A DNA stretch of 64,000 nucleotides from Hyalella azteca (lineage: Eukaryota > Arthropoda > Malacostraca > Amphipoda > Hyalellidae): the NCBI RefSeq assembly GCF_000764305.2, contig NW_025936059.1, positions 383,657-447,656 on the forward strand, read 5' to 3'. The stretch's first letter is position 1. Every line of letters starts with the position of its first letter. Below the pieces are notes generated by a model. The model saw nothing but the letters and a program-made list of their open reading frames with translations. It was not told the DNA's origin and did not search any database. Positions 21,660-34,664 of the stretch are shown here, piece by piece. The translations under genes and the position numbers were made by a program.

Positions 21660-23000
21660 AACTTTTTGAAGATAATTCTGAAATCGTAAGTCGTAACATC
21701 TATTGAATTCTATGAATTCTAATACGGATCGTTAATTTTAACATTGTATTTCCAAAAATCAATTATCGCATTTCTTTTGATTGAAAAACATCCTTTTACA
21801 TAAAAAACAATGAATTTTTTCTTACAGCTCCTCAGGAATGACAAATGAATGCTCCTCATATTGACAAATGACGATCTTACTCCTATAGCTAAAAATTTTA
21901 AATTGAATGATTTTGTCATTTCAAAGACTCCATTGATTACAGAACTTTAGTTTTTGGAAGTGTATTCAAGAAAAGTTTCTGAAATAGTAGAAACATTTCC
22001 ATTATCATTCTGAAATATAAGCATCATTTCCATTCTTATATATAAACAGGATTAATAAAATACCTATCAAATTCATCCAATGTCATTCAATTTGTGATGT
22101 ATGAACGACAGTTTTACTTTGATTCCTATGATGCTCATTTTTACCGGTTGAAGCTGTAGAATTAAATTAAATTAAAAAATTAAAATTAAATTTTACTAAA
22201 TCAAAATTTATTATTTAATACACTAGATGGTACATGCTGTAGAATTAAATTCTATTAGAAAAATGTTGAATTAAAAATCTGATTATATTTTTTAAATTAA
22301 AAATTAATTTTTATTGAATTAAATTGTATTATTAATGCACTATACCATATGGTACGTGAACGTGCTCTATGTTTTATATAATGAAATCCTTTCCCATGTT
22401 AAACAACGAAAATTTTCTAAAAGACACAAAACGTTCGAAAACGCAGGATGGCAGACGAAATCATTCAGAATTTGAAGTGAATTGATCAAGATAAATTCAA
22501 CATAATAGGGCAAAAAATTCAAATCTGGAACGTATAAATAGGTTTTTATTATTTAAAAAAAACTTTCAATCATTTAAATCTCAGAATGGAATGTGAATCA
22601 AGTCTATTTATTGTGAAATCAAACTAGACACAACCAAAACATAAGTGTGTGACACCATCTTGTGATACGTAAACAGGAAACACCATGTGAATGTACGCAG
22701 TGAAAGAGTCAAAGTTTATCTCATAATTTTGTGTGAAATCAAAAACTTTGTGGTTGTTGTCCAATTGTGAGAATTTTTTTGAAGCTGGATGTGTTTTTTT
22801 TTATTTTAGAACGTATTCATTGCAAAAATATGTCTGCTAGCCTACAGATAAACGACTAGTTAACTTGATTAGTTGTTGGCAACATGGGATTGGATTTCAA
22901 ACCACACGCAATTTTGGAAGCACAGCTGTTTCAAATGTGCTCAGTTCATCAATTTTCATTGCAGTGGAAGGTGGTGTAACGCGGTGGTAGGGTTGGTATT
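21660..23000. other. AT-rich interior of the hAT-like element
   Basis: No transposase frame recognised. A poorly ordered inverted repeat rich in ATTAAATT and ending near CATATGGTAC lies at about 22140-22360. Confidence 0.4.
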
Positions 23001-23067
23001 TCGATACGTTTTTTTTATATTGACATGAGAATATATTACCTATACAGAATTCCACACTGGATGTCCC

Positions 23068-23889
23068 CGTATGAAATTTGAAGCACTAGTGGAAAAAACC
23101 TGTTCAGTTGACAAGATTTCATACAGAGATGCTGTAAAACGTGTCAAAGAACACACTACCACAAACCCAACCCATAGCAAAACTAACAGGGCATCACAGA
23201 GTTTCCAACCCCACTCAGATGTCACACCTCAGACTAACCAACACAGAAGTTGGGGCATACAAATGAGACCAGAGAAAATTTCAGTTTCTACCCAAACAAC
23301 CCACATAGACGTTTGTCCTCCAAAAAATTCTATCTCCAAATTGATAGAACTCATAACTAAACTTTTTCACCTCTGCCAAAACAGTGACAACTTGAGTATC
23401 GCTGGTTGCCTTACTAGGATTGCAGAGGAAACCTTTCCTGCCCCTATGCAGACAACATTGACACAAAATGGAACAGTTCCAAAGACATCTAGCAGAACTA
23501 TTAAAGACACAGCTAAAAATAAAATACCTCCCTCTCCTTTCAATGACAAAAATACCTGTGTGGTAACAGATTCTCATTTGCAGACACCAGTAATCTACCT
23601 CAGTAATTCTATGGACAGACTACCCACAATAGACAGAAATAGAACACAAGTAATAAGCAGACCATGCAAAATCTCTAGAATTCATAGCCCGGGACCACAG
23701 AAGAATCCAGTCCCACTAACGCCTACAGTTATTGAGGTACCCATTGAACCCTCCCCAATCATTGGCCGAGGAAGAAAAAATGAAAAACATTCCATCAACA
23801 CCCCAAAAGGAAGAGAAGCAACCCCAAACCTAAATGAAAAATATAGTAACAAAGAAGCAAGCACCCCCAACAAGAAACTGCAGCCATAG
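23068..23889 (+). pseudogene. LINE ORF1, 3' part
   Basis: The frame opens RMKFEALVEKTC, then ISYRDAVKRVKE, the usual post-zinc-knuckle segment of I/Jockey gag proteins. It is followed by a long low-complexity Ser/Thr/Pro/Asn tail to the TAG at 23887. It continues the 17405-18335 frame after the hAT-like insertion. The ORF2 start lies 14 bases after the stop. Confidence 0.85.
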
Positions 23890-23903
23890 GAAACCTTAAC
23901 AAA

Positions 23904-26621
23904 ATGCCTTCCAATAAAGAAATGAGAATAATGCAATGGAACTGTAGAAGCTTAAGAAATAAACTTAGTAACCTGAAACTCCACATATACAGCACAAAAC
24001 CTCACCTCATCTGCTTATGTGAAACATGGTTATCAGCAGAATATGAACCTAATTTCATTAACTATACACCAATCTACAAGCATAGGGAATGTGATACAGT
24101 GGGTGGTGGCTTGGCAATTCTTATAAGAAGCGATATATCATATTTAGACCTTACTCTGCAGCCTTTCATACCATCTTCTTTAGAGATACAGGGAGTAAAA
24201 ATAATCCTGCAGAATAATCATCCAATCACAATCATTAACTTATACAACCCAAACAAAGCAATAACACTTCCTGAATATGAACATTATCTAAATCAAGTAG
24301 AACCATCCTCCCTAATTGTAGGAGATTTTAATGCTCATAGCCCTCAGTGGGAACCAGGACATGCCTACAATGTTTCAGGCAAAAACTTACACGACTTTTT
24401 AGTACAATACCCTGATTTTGCCTTGATAACCCCACCTGCACTACCTACATATTATAATGTCTACCTGAATTCATTCTCTACACTGGACCTCACCATTATT
24501 ACTACTGACCTGCAGCCCATCTCCTCAGTCTCAACCTTAGCAGATCTCGGGAGCGATCACTACCCTATTCTAACTATAATAAGAGTGGAGCCAACACATG
24601 TCCAATACAGGAGACGACCTACCTGGAAGTTTGTAGAGGGCTCCTGGCTGCAGTGGCAAGCAGCTATCAACCAAGTTGGTACCAACCCATCACCAGACCT
24701 TGAAGTAAGTGTCAATAATTTCAACCATAACATATCAACCAGCTCTACTGTCTTCTCACAAACCAGATCAGTAATCACCCCTAAATACAACAAAACTTGG
24801 TGGACCCCAGCATGCTCAGCAGCAGTTCAAGACAAGAAATTTGCCAAACAGCTTCCACTCTCACAACCCTCCAGGGAACACCTAATACAGTTCAAGAGAT
24901 GCGAAGCAAAAGTAAAATCGGAGGTAAGGAAGGCCAAGAGAACATCTTGGGAAAATTATTGTAACACCTTGACATCAGACACCCCAGTTAGTCTCCTGTG
25001 GAAACGCAGCAGACGCCTGCACTCTCCATTTCATCAGAGATCCCAGCCATTCCTAACCAATGATACCATAATTGCTGACCCAGTTATGAAGGCAGATGCA
25101 CTGGCCTCACACTACCAAACAGTTCTTAACTCGCCCCCTCCAACTACTTATCCAGAAGCAGTACTGCTCCCTCTAGCCATTGCCCTGAGCTCTGACAATG
25201 ATGACTCCTTAAATCAGCCTTTTAAACTACATGAACTGGAAAACTGTCTAATTAATCTAAAAAACTCATCTCCTGGACTAGAACACATTCACAATAAACA
25301 CCTATCGAATCTTACTCTGGAGTATAAATTGTGGCTCCTTGATATTTTTAATGAAAGCCTCTCCTCTAGCACAATCCCAACTGAGTGGAAAACTGCCCTC
25401 ATAATCCCAATCCCAAAGCCCCACAAACCCCTAACACATGTATCCTCATATCGCCCCATCTCTCTGCTCTCATGTACAGGTAAACTGTTGGAATCGATGA
25501 TGAATAAACGACTAGTCTTCTTTCTGGAACTTAACAAGATATTTCGACTAAGTCAGGGGGGATTCCATGCTTGCGTATCAGCTGTCAATCGGGTAGCTAG
25601 ACTAACCTCTGCTATTCGAGAAGCTCTGAACAACAGGCAAGTTTTGGTGACAGTCTTCTGCGACCTCACCAGTGCCTTTGACACAGAGTGGCATAATGGT
25701 ATCTTGTACAAGCTGAGCAGATGTGGTGTTGGGGGAGCTATGTTGAGATGGCTGAGAATGTACCTCTCTGATAGACGCTTCCAAGTCTTCTTTGAGGGCG
25801 AGTTCTCAACAATGAGGAAAATATGTTCCGGAGTTCCCCAAGGAGCTATACTTTCCCCTACCCTCTTCAATGTTTTGATGCATGACATGCCATCTGTCCT
25901 GGGAGTGAAATGTGCAGAATACGCTGATGATGTCACCTTCTTTGCCAGTGGCTCTGACATTAGAGAGGCATCGGCCAGGCTTCAAACTCAGCTGGATGCT
26001 TTCAGCTACTGGACTCGTCAGTGGGGACTTGAACTCAACATTGACAAAACTAAATGTATGTATTTCACTAACAAGAAGGTAGAACTGCCCTCTCTTGTAT
26101 GTAGCGGTCACCCAATAGAAGTTGTTTCACACTTTAGATATCTTGGTGTCACCTTGAACGCCCCCAGATTACATTGGAAGGATCAAGTAGAAGCTCTCAA
26201 AACATCATGTCTCCCTATTATTAACATGCTAAAATGTATTGCACACAAGGAATGGGGCGCAGATCGCAAGCTTCTGCTAAAACTATATAAAACTCTAGTC
26301 CTCAGTCGACTAGACTATGCGGCCCCTTTCTATGCTTGTGCGACCAAAACACTGCTCTCAAAACTTGACACAATACAGAACCACTGCCTTAGAACTGCAC
26401 TGGGGTGTAGGAAAACCACTCCAATTTGCTCACTTGAAGTTGAAGCCAACATTCCTCCATTATCAATCCACCGCAAACAACTCCTGTGTCAATACTACCA
26501 CAGACTCACCACACTTCCAATGTGCTCCATACCCAATGATCTTTTCTGTGCGGAAAGAAATGACCCATACTGTTACCGTGCTAGCGGGTGGGACAAACCC
26601 GTTGTCCACTTAAGAGTTAAA
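23904..26621 (+). pseudogene. LINE ORF2: endonuclease and reverse transcriptase
   Basis: The start codon lies just after ORF1. Residues 1-230 form an APE-type endonuclease (MQWNCRSLRNK, CETWL, VGDFNAHSPQW, LGSDHYPI). The reverse transcriptase follows, with SSYRPISLLSCTGKLLE, SGVPQGAILSPTLFNVL and the catalytic YADDVTFF. Endonuclease cuts target DNA and reverse transcriptase copies RNA at the nick. The frame then runs into a 740-base insertion at 26622 and ends artificially at 26654. RNase H follows at 27370. The order EN-RT-RNase H places the element in the I superfamily. Few lesions suggest a fairly young copy. Confidence 0.93.
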
Positions 26622-27361
26622 CAGTGGAAGCTATTAATCTTGTTTAAACTTTAAATGAAAGAATTTTCTATTAAAATTATATTTAGGGATAGTACATCAA
26701 AACAAATGAAACAAGTGAAGAATGTGACATTGATCAGTGGGCTTTAACTGGCAGTTACACTGATAAGGTTATGAGCACTGTTGGCTGTTCTAGGCCAAAA
26801 CCTTAGTTTATAGGGAGCACAGGGTAGGACTAGACACTAGAGTGACAGTGACACTGCAAGAAAAATAAATGGAAGATAAATAACCCTAGTGCTAAATAGT
26901 GAATTCACAAACAATATAATTCAATATCTTAATCAATGCCAGAATTTAATCTAAAATACTATTTATTATGCATTTAAAACAGTGACCGTCAGCCAAGAAA
27001 TAATCAATTAATTCACACAAGAAAATTAATCAATTCAATCAATTAATTCACACCACAAGCATAATCACAGAAACATTAACAGCAGTGAAGTGCATAATGA
27101 GCAAGGACACTAACAGTTACACAGAAATTACTATTGATCTGATAAATGACAACCGAAGTAACAAAATATTGTTCCAACTATTGGAGAGCAGACTTACCAA
27201 GGCTTTCACTTCCAGGCTAGCACAATACACGGAATGCCAGTGGCTGCTAGTTACTAAATGGCAGAACTGAATTGGACGCGACTGTTGTTAGTTGTGCAAA
27301 TAAATCACTCTGAACTAAAATGGAAATAATCAAATTGAGTTAGACGTTACTGAAAAATAAT
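26622..27361. mobile_element. 740-bp insertion in LINE ORF2 with GAGTTAAA duplication
   Basis: GAGTTAAA flanks the segment at 26614-26621 and 27362-27369. The left end is CAGTGGAAGC and the right end TACTGAAAAATAAT. No inverted termini are found, and the A-rich right end could be a retroposon tail. It interrupts the region between RT and RNase H. Identity unknown. Confidence 0.6.
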
Positions 27362-27369
27362 GAGTTAAA

Positions 27370-28556
27370 ACACAGACTGGTTGAGTGATAACAGGTCAGA
27401 TGCCTTCCGGCAACAATACCCTCCAACATCTTCTTCCCTATTACCATCATTCACCGCTCTTGCACGAGCCACTTTTTCAGAACATATTTTGCCCCTCCCC
27501 ACACCAATGAGATGTCCTTTCCTTTCTCCCCTCCCTCCCTGGTACAACATCCAACACAACATCCTAACAGCCTTTGCATCAACTCCTGTGTCAGACCTCT
27601 CATCTAACTCTGCTTCACAAATCTTCAAAGATCTTCTACAGACACATTTTCATAACTTCACTGTGGCCTTCACTGATGGATCTCGAGTCACTGAACCCAT
27701 GCCCTCCTCATCAGCAGCCATGGTTGTGCCCTCTAGAGGTGTACTCTTCAATTGGAAACTCCGTCCTGAAGTCTCAGTTCTTGAGGCATAGCTCTTTGCC
27801 ATCCATGAGGCATTGGTGTGGGAACAATACAACCTCAGACATCAAGAAAAAATTGTCATTTTTACAGACTCTCTCAATTCACTGTTTCTAATTAAAGACA
27901 GAAAACCCCAAACTTACACTCGTCTTGTTTTCCAGATCCAGAGCGGGCTGATGGCGCTGGTAACTTCACACGATGTCAAGCTCCAGTTTGTTCCTGGTCA
28001 CCGGGGCATTGCTGGGAATGAAGCAGCTGACCACGCAGCATCGCAGGCTCACACCCTTTGGTATCATACAATTACTCCCAGGTCAAAGGAAGAAACGGTG
28101 AGAGATATCCACTTTACTCTGCTAGAGTACTGGCAAAGAGAGTGGGTAAATGGTGCTGAAGTTTCAGGAAAGGGCCTTTTCCTTCATCAAATCAAAGATA
28201 GAATAGGCAATTGGCCTTGGGCACTGAACCAAAACAGGCTGGCAGATACAGCACTGGCTAGGCTTAGGACAGGTCATGCTGGAGTGAAAGCACACTTAGC
28301 TAGGTTTAGAATGATTGATAACCCCATGTGTAACTGTGCCCAGCATGAAGAAACAATAGATCACTTGCTACTTCACTGCCATCTGCATGCTCAGGCCCGA
28401 ACTAACCTTTCTAACACACTAACCTTGCTCAACATAGATCAATCTGTAAAAAATTTGCTTGGGGGAGGCCCTTCCCCACCTGAGATACAGATGAAAATAA
28501 TCAAAGCTACCATTGAATACCTGAAGGAAATTAATGCCCTGAAGCAAATGTAGTTT
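27370..28556 (+). pseudogene. LINE ORF2 3' part: RNase H and C-terminal zinc region
   Basis: An RNase H domain with the acidic motifs FTDGS, EVSVLEA, FTDSLNS and GNEAADHAA is followed by the Cys/His cluster CNCAQHEETIDHLLLHC. One in-frame TAG at 27789-27791, directly after the LEA motif, breaks the protein; the frame is open on both sides. The upstream junction is also one base out of frame relative to the RT part. The stop codon TAG is at 28551. RNase H removes template RNA in I-type elements. Confidence 0.9.
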
Positions 28557-30231
28557 TAAGGAATAGAATTTAGTATGTCCAACCTATCTTAATGTTGCTC
28601 ATTTGTTTTATTCAACTTTCGCCTGTCACATCTAACAATTGCAAGTATACTAATTGCAAATAACACTCTGTGGAACTAACTTTATCTTCAATCTTCAACA
28701 AACGCACCACTAGGTGCATCCATGAGTTCAAGTAGAGGTGCTCTGTGCAGATCTATTGAATGCCATAATGACTGCCTATGTGAAGGGTGCCTCTATTTGC
28801 CTCCACCAGATAAGCAGTTTTTCCCTTGCCTCCTTCTGAGCCCTGCCCATAAGAGAGACATCTTGTTAGCTTATTTGCATCAAATACTGTTTGCACTAGC
28901 CACATTTGGCTGAGAGAGGCTCCAGGTTGCGCCACCCAGGCTGGACCTTCACATAGAGTCTGGTTTCTCGTATGTGGCACAAGTTGCTGGGACTGCTGCA
29001 GACTCTGAATTGAGGAGCAGTCGTGAGACTGGTGGGACTGCTGTAACAACTGAATCCCCCTGCAGACGTGGAGCTACATGGACGGGTCTCCAAAGCTCCC
29101 GTAATCATCAAACAAGAAGAAGAAGAAGAACATCAGTGCCGAAAAATCGGTTAGTGATTCAGTCGGGTACAATCTTCGCAATGGCAGCCAGCGGCATACC
29201 GGAAGGTTGAATGTCTTGGCGTCGGCGAGGCGGCAATCGGCATTCGAGTTGGAGGAACTTGGTTGCCGCCCGCCGGTAACGTTGCGGCAATTATTGGGTA
29301 ACGATAGTATGTTTTCGAGGTTCATGCATATTTTAAGCTCTTTTTATCTAAAAATTTCCTTTGTTATCTTAATCATACTTTTTAATTTGTTTATAGCCGA
29401 ACTTTTCATCTACATTCACGGTTCACCTGGACTAGGGATAGAAGTTAGAACCAATTGCCAAAGCCCAAAGGTGCCACTTCACAGTCCACCTCGAGTTGGT
29501 GACTGTCGGTCCAGTCACCGTCTCTCTGACTCTCTGTAGAGTGTTGCCAGTTTGCCTCTGGCAGCTCTCAGCTGCACAAGGCATTGCCTCATTTACCTGT
29601 TCTTGGCTTGATGGGTCACCACAAAATAAGGAAATGAATTGCATTTGCAGCTTTAGGTATATGGAAACTTCTGCATCCCAAAACTCTTTCTTTGGAATTT
29701 AGGTATAAACTGCTTGCAAGCCTAAGTGGAAAATTAGGAAGAACTTTGCACAGTGAGTTTGCAGAAGCCACCCATGAATCATCAAAAATGCCTGTAAATC
29801 TGGCTAATTTTTCCTGTTCCTACACTGAAAAAAAAATGGCCTACTTTCACGGTTTCACCAGCAATTTTTGAAAATCACCTGTGCATTGTGCAACAATCAT
29901 ATTTACATTTAAGAAACTCCAGACAATATTCCAAAAGGCTTGCAAGTTGTAACAGTGCAACTTAGGTTTAAGTACAGTCAATTTCAGTGGCTACTGGCAA
30001 CTAACTTTTCTATTTTCTTTTGTGCTTGGTTAATTTTTTTCTATTTATTCTCACTTCTTAAGTCTCCTTTGTCTCTCCAATGGCACACAGATTTGATCAC
30101 TTTGATGATTGCATTTTGTTCCTGTCTCTCCTCAAAATTAGTTTTTTCTAATATATTGTAAAGTAAAATTTAATAAACATTGCAAGCTTGTTTGAACTTT
30201 TTAAAATATTATTGACAAGTCTGAAATCAGA
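28557..30231. other. LINE 3' flank and AAGAB upstream region
   Basis: An open frame at about 29106-29539 contains RHTGRLNVLASARRQSAFEL and ELGCRPPVTLRQLLGND, which look coding but match nothing known to me. At 29159 TCAGTCG fits the arthropod initiator TCAGT. The CCGCCCGCCGGTAACG at about 29268 could be the donor of an untranslated first exon of AAGAB. All of this is weak. Confidence 0.35.
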
Positions 30232-33200
30232 ATGCCAGGAATTAAATCAAAAACTAATGAACGTCCAGCTGTTGCAATATTGCTCTCTCATGCTGAACTG
30301 TCATGGCAAAATCTTATTAAAGGTGAGTGTTTATATAGTATTGCCTTTCCTGTAGATTTGAACCTATGCACCTGAAAATCGTATATCTAAATTTCATGTT
30401 TATGAGACTTGATTTATAAGTTGCCACTAAGTATGCATAATGGAGCTTTTTTGTCAATTTATTTCCAAGTACGTAGTAAGGGATACTTGTTAATGTGGGA
30501 AATATCTGCTATTCAGTTTTGATAGTATTCTCCAATTTGAATATCTATAAGTAAGTAAAGCAGCTTAAATAGAAGCCCATATAAATTTATTTTAGTAGTT
30601 TCATAATGACTTTAATTCATGTCTGTTTGATATTTCTTGAATTATAGTTGAAGCTTGGTAAGTGTTTTTAATAGTTCTATCCTAAATTAATTAGTTCATT
30701 GGCCTTAATGTTTAATATCACATTATTCTGTCTTAACTGTTTCTTTTTTTAAATATTGTTCATTTTTAACTAAATTTTTGCTTATAATTAGCTGAAAATT
30801 GCTAATCTAAAATATTGTGGAACAAGTGTAAAGAAATAGACCAAAAATCAAAGTTTTGATGATATGTCACTATAAGTAAGCTAATTAAGACTGCATAAGA
30901 TTTAGAGCTTCCCTTCAAAGTAGAGATGTGAATGAAAGTGTGAATGGAAAGCTAAGATATGAAATGAGGGAGTGGTATGAATGAGAGACAACAAAGAAGA
31001 GCTGAAGAAAGATAAAGAAGGAGAATTAATCAAGGACAATATTAATAACAGATTATTAGTAACAAAAATGTCATTCCCAGAAAGTAGGATAGATTCTGAC
31101 ATAGACACTCTTTCTATCATAGTTTATTAACTACACTGAAATTAAGGGGATGCCTTTTGAAATGATAGCAAGTAACACTACCTACCTTAATGGTACCTGC
31201 ATTCAATTCAACAACCATTTAACAATGATTGTGGTCAATAATGTGTTTAATACGTGAAAATAGCAATTTTTTCAAAGCCATATATAAAAATGCTTCCACA
31301 TTTTGAAGACATAAGGCAATAAATTGATCAGCTAGCATATGAAAAGATCATGGAGATATTTCTACTGTTACAATAGCTAAAAGATAAATAACTACAGTTG
31401 TCTGTTGAAACTTCTTGTGATTTTCGTAGGTCTCACTCTTGTGTATGGGATTAATTCTATTGCTGCTGGGACTCAAGATTGTGCTTGTATTGCCTATTGT
31501 GGTAGTGGCAAGTAGGCAAATGAGTAATTATACCTACATCAGTTTATCAGGGAACTTAACCCATTTAGGGTAACTCCACAACCATCTCTGGCTTGCAGAC
31601 TGCCAGAACCATTTTGCATTTTGCAACATCTGTCATAAACTTGATACTACTCATTTTATCATCCAGGAGGCCATAGTACGTATCAAATATGTTTAAGTAC
31701 ACAAAGTGGCCTAGGTACACCTGGGGTCCAATTTCATGTATGTGATTGCAAGGTTTAACTTGAAATACCCTTAGTGATTGGCTGACAGTCACAAACTTGT
31801 AATTAATTATGATAGTATGGTCCCAGAATTGAATGAATGGTTGATATCCCCAAATGACTTATGCTCAGTGGAACTTTATCATGGGTCACTGGGTGCAAAG
31901 AAAAGTGTCTCTGGCCATTGCACCACTTAGGTCAAAGCTTTTAATTTGACACCTTTTATGCAACTTTTTTTAACTTTACACATGCTTGTTATACATTCAA
32001 TTTAAATTATTTGTGATGAAATGGGTTTCCTGCCTGTGATTTCTGCGTTGGTAATTTCATAATAACTGCAAGTATGTAGGTGCTTAAATACTTTAAACAC
32101 TAGTAAAGCTCTCTGCGCCAAATTTTTAAGTTTCATTTTATGGTTTAATATGATGCATTTCTTTTTTCAGGCATAGTTAACACAGCAAGCCTCCCAGAAG
32201 ATGTGAAAATTAGTCCCACTTTTGATACCAAGTTTTGTTGTTCTTGGCTTATTGAAAACAAATACTACCGTGCTGATGTGCTGCTTATGGTGATGCATCA
32301 ATCCTGGGTGGAGCAACTCAACCACCTCAAGAGCATTGCCCAGGCTCTCATTATATACTGGGATAACAATCATGATGTTAGTGACTTGTACAAATTTTTA
32401 TGTCACCATATTGACTGAGAGTCAACAATCAAATGGATGATATTTTCTTTGAGAGCTATAATGACAGTTAGACAAAACATAACAAAATGTATTATTTTTT
32501 ATCTTATGCCAGTAAAAATATAAAAATATATAACTTTTAGTACTCTCCTGCCAAATTTGTGTTCAAAATCAAATTCTTGAATCATGTTCATTGAGCAAGC
32601 ACTTCAATTATGAACTTTATTTTCAATAGCATGTTCATAGAACCATGGTTTTGATAATTTACGGTCATATGTGCACAATGAGTTCTTGCATCCATAATAC
32701 ATGAAGTCTCCTAAAATTATCATAATTTGTTTCATTATGCTTCAAAAACAAAGCATTGTTCATCTGTTGTTGAAATAAGTATCACTTTTTTATTAGTAGT
32801 AATATCTTTTCTTTCAGGATTCTCAGCAAAAATTGGATGTTATCATGGAGAGCCTAGAAGACTTCCAGCCTGAAGTGTGCCTCTTGGTGTGCAATAATTT
32901 TTCTGAAGGTGCCAAAGTTTCTAAACTTTCTGGTGAGCATCGTGAAGAAGTATGCTTATTCAACAATGCAATAGGAGGTGTTATTCTTTGAGTTGAAAAC
33001 ATTTGGAATTTAATAACTCTGATATATAGAAACAGAAAATGCTTGATTACCTGTAATGTTATTGATAAAAAATACTCAGTGGACTCCATCAAAACTTTTC
33101 TGATGATCATTTTTACTATGAGTGATATCTTTAATTAAGGATTAACTCCTGATGACATATTGTGAATTCCATGTCTGCATCCCTGAAATTCTGTACCCCC

Positions 33201-34664
33201 TGAATTAACAACACTGATAAAGTCAGCGTGGTAATTTTAATTCTACGTTTCATTTAATATGTGTTCTCATAATGAATGAAGACATGTTTCTTCCTCCTTG
33301 TGCAGCAAGACCTTTTATGGCCTCTTTAAAAAATTAAATTGTATATTGATGATGGATATTTAATGTGTGTTCTTGGTAGCTACACATGGGATATATAATT
33401 TTCTGGAAACTGACGACTTGGGTTCAATTCAATTTGTACGAGTTGCGTTATTTCTGCCATCCCTTTTTCTATACAAGCATGCAAAGCTTTACATTTTTAT
33501 GATATTAGCCCCATCATTGTATTTCATTGGGAGACATAAAATAATCATTTGTATTCACATAGCAACACAGTGGTGTATTGATCATGGCTGGGAGTTGGTG
33601 GTGCTTGAGCAAGAAGGAAGTGATGAAGATCTTGATGATTTGGAAGATGACTTCCAAGAAAGTATTGGTTTTCATCGAATCCAAGGAGCCCTGCATGCCA
33701 ACCGCTGGTCCAACATGAAAATGACAGCAGGTATAGCTCTTCTACATTAAATTTCAAAGCGATAACTTTGTTGGTAATTGAAAAAATTTATGATATCTAC
33801 TATATTTTTGCTTCTGCACAAGACTTAATTGTATTAGGATCAATGATATAACTTGAATATTTCATATTTATTACAATATTGTTATTGAAATATGCAATTT
33901 TATAATCTATTCGTTTTCACTCATGCTCACCAATGACGTCAGGTGGAGTCCCAATGGATAGAAGCGAAGTCCTCACAGGCGGCCAGGACCCTTTCCTGGG
34001 CTATGCTGGTCTAGGCGATGACGATGAGGGTGGAGCTGTTGATGACTTTGAAGATCTATTTGCTCGTTTTAGTGAAATGAGACTCACAGCGTCGACACTG
34101 AGCAGAGAGCATAGACTTGACTTTGCAGAAAACGTTGCCACTGCTTTTTTGGGAGCTTTGGGCGGTCACGATGACGACGAGGAGGATGAAGAATTTAATA
34201 ATCCTGAAGAAGATGGTAACGTTGTTAGCACCTGTGAGCCAGAGAACACTGGTCATAACATCAGTGCTGATTATGATGCGCTGCTATGTGAAGCTGCAGC
34301 AAAAGAAGATGCTGCTCAATCGTTTACTGAAGCATCATCTGGAAATGACGAAATTCCTTACAAAGAACTAACGGTAATGAACAGCTCCGCCGAGCGTCTC
34401 GCAGAACTTGGCTTTCCTGTAATTGAAAGTCTGAACTCAGATGTCTCGTCGCCAGAAAGTTCTGGCCAGGAAAAAACAGAAGAAACAAGTGTACCATCTA
34501 TCGAATGGAACTTGCATGACTTCCCTTGTAAATCCTACGATGATATAGAGAATGAGATTAAGCAAGAAGAGTTACAGAAACTTGCTGAGAGGCATGCTGC
34601 GCAAGAAGAAATTCTGCGAGAGCTTCATGAACTGCCAGAGGCAAACAAGAAGTTGAAGCTATGA
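30232..34664 (+). CDS. AAGAB: Alpha- and gamma-adaptin-binding protein p34
   Basis: Five exons give 433 codons: 30232-30322, 32171-32376, 32818-32932, 33563-33730 and 33943-34664. All donors are GT, and all phases agree. Family AAGAB is a cytosolic chaperone that binds the AP-1 and AP-2 large subunits and assembles clathrin adaptors. Matches include ENKYYRADVLL, LVCNNFSEG, QWCIDHGWELVVL, ALHANRWSNMKM and FEDLFARFSEM, then the LAENVA-type helix (FAENVATAFLGALGG). Human AAGAB is 315 residues and ends soon after that helix. This protein adds about 120 acidic residues ending EANKKLKL. The start has MPGIKSK. A 5' untranslated intron may end in AAATCAG just before the ATG. Confidence 0.92.

Larger units (their letters stand above)
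18336..23059. mobile_element. hAT-like insertion in LINE ORF1, 4.7 kb including nested elements
   Basis: The element starts CAGGATGGAATTCT and ends as the reverse complement of CAGTGTGGAATTCT (12 of 14 match). It is flanked by the exact 8-bp duplication GATGTCCC (18328-18335, 23060-23067). A CAG terminus plus an 8-bp target duplication is the hAT pattern. Joining the flanks with one GATGTCCC keeps the ORF1 frame across GGCP-RMKFEA. No hAT transposase is visible, so this is a nonautonomous copy. It contains the foldback element at 18551. Confidence 0.82.

Noticed and set aside
25289..25960. Minus-strand ORFs across the LINE reverse transcriptase
   Set aside because: Shadows of the plus-strand ORF2.
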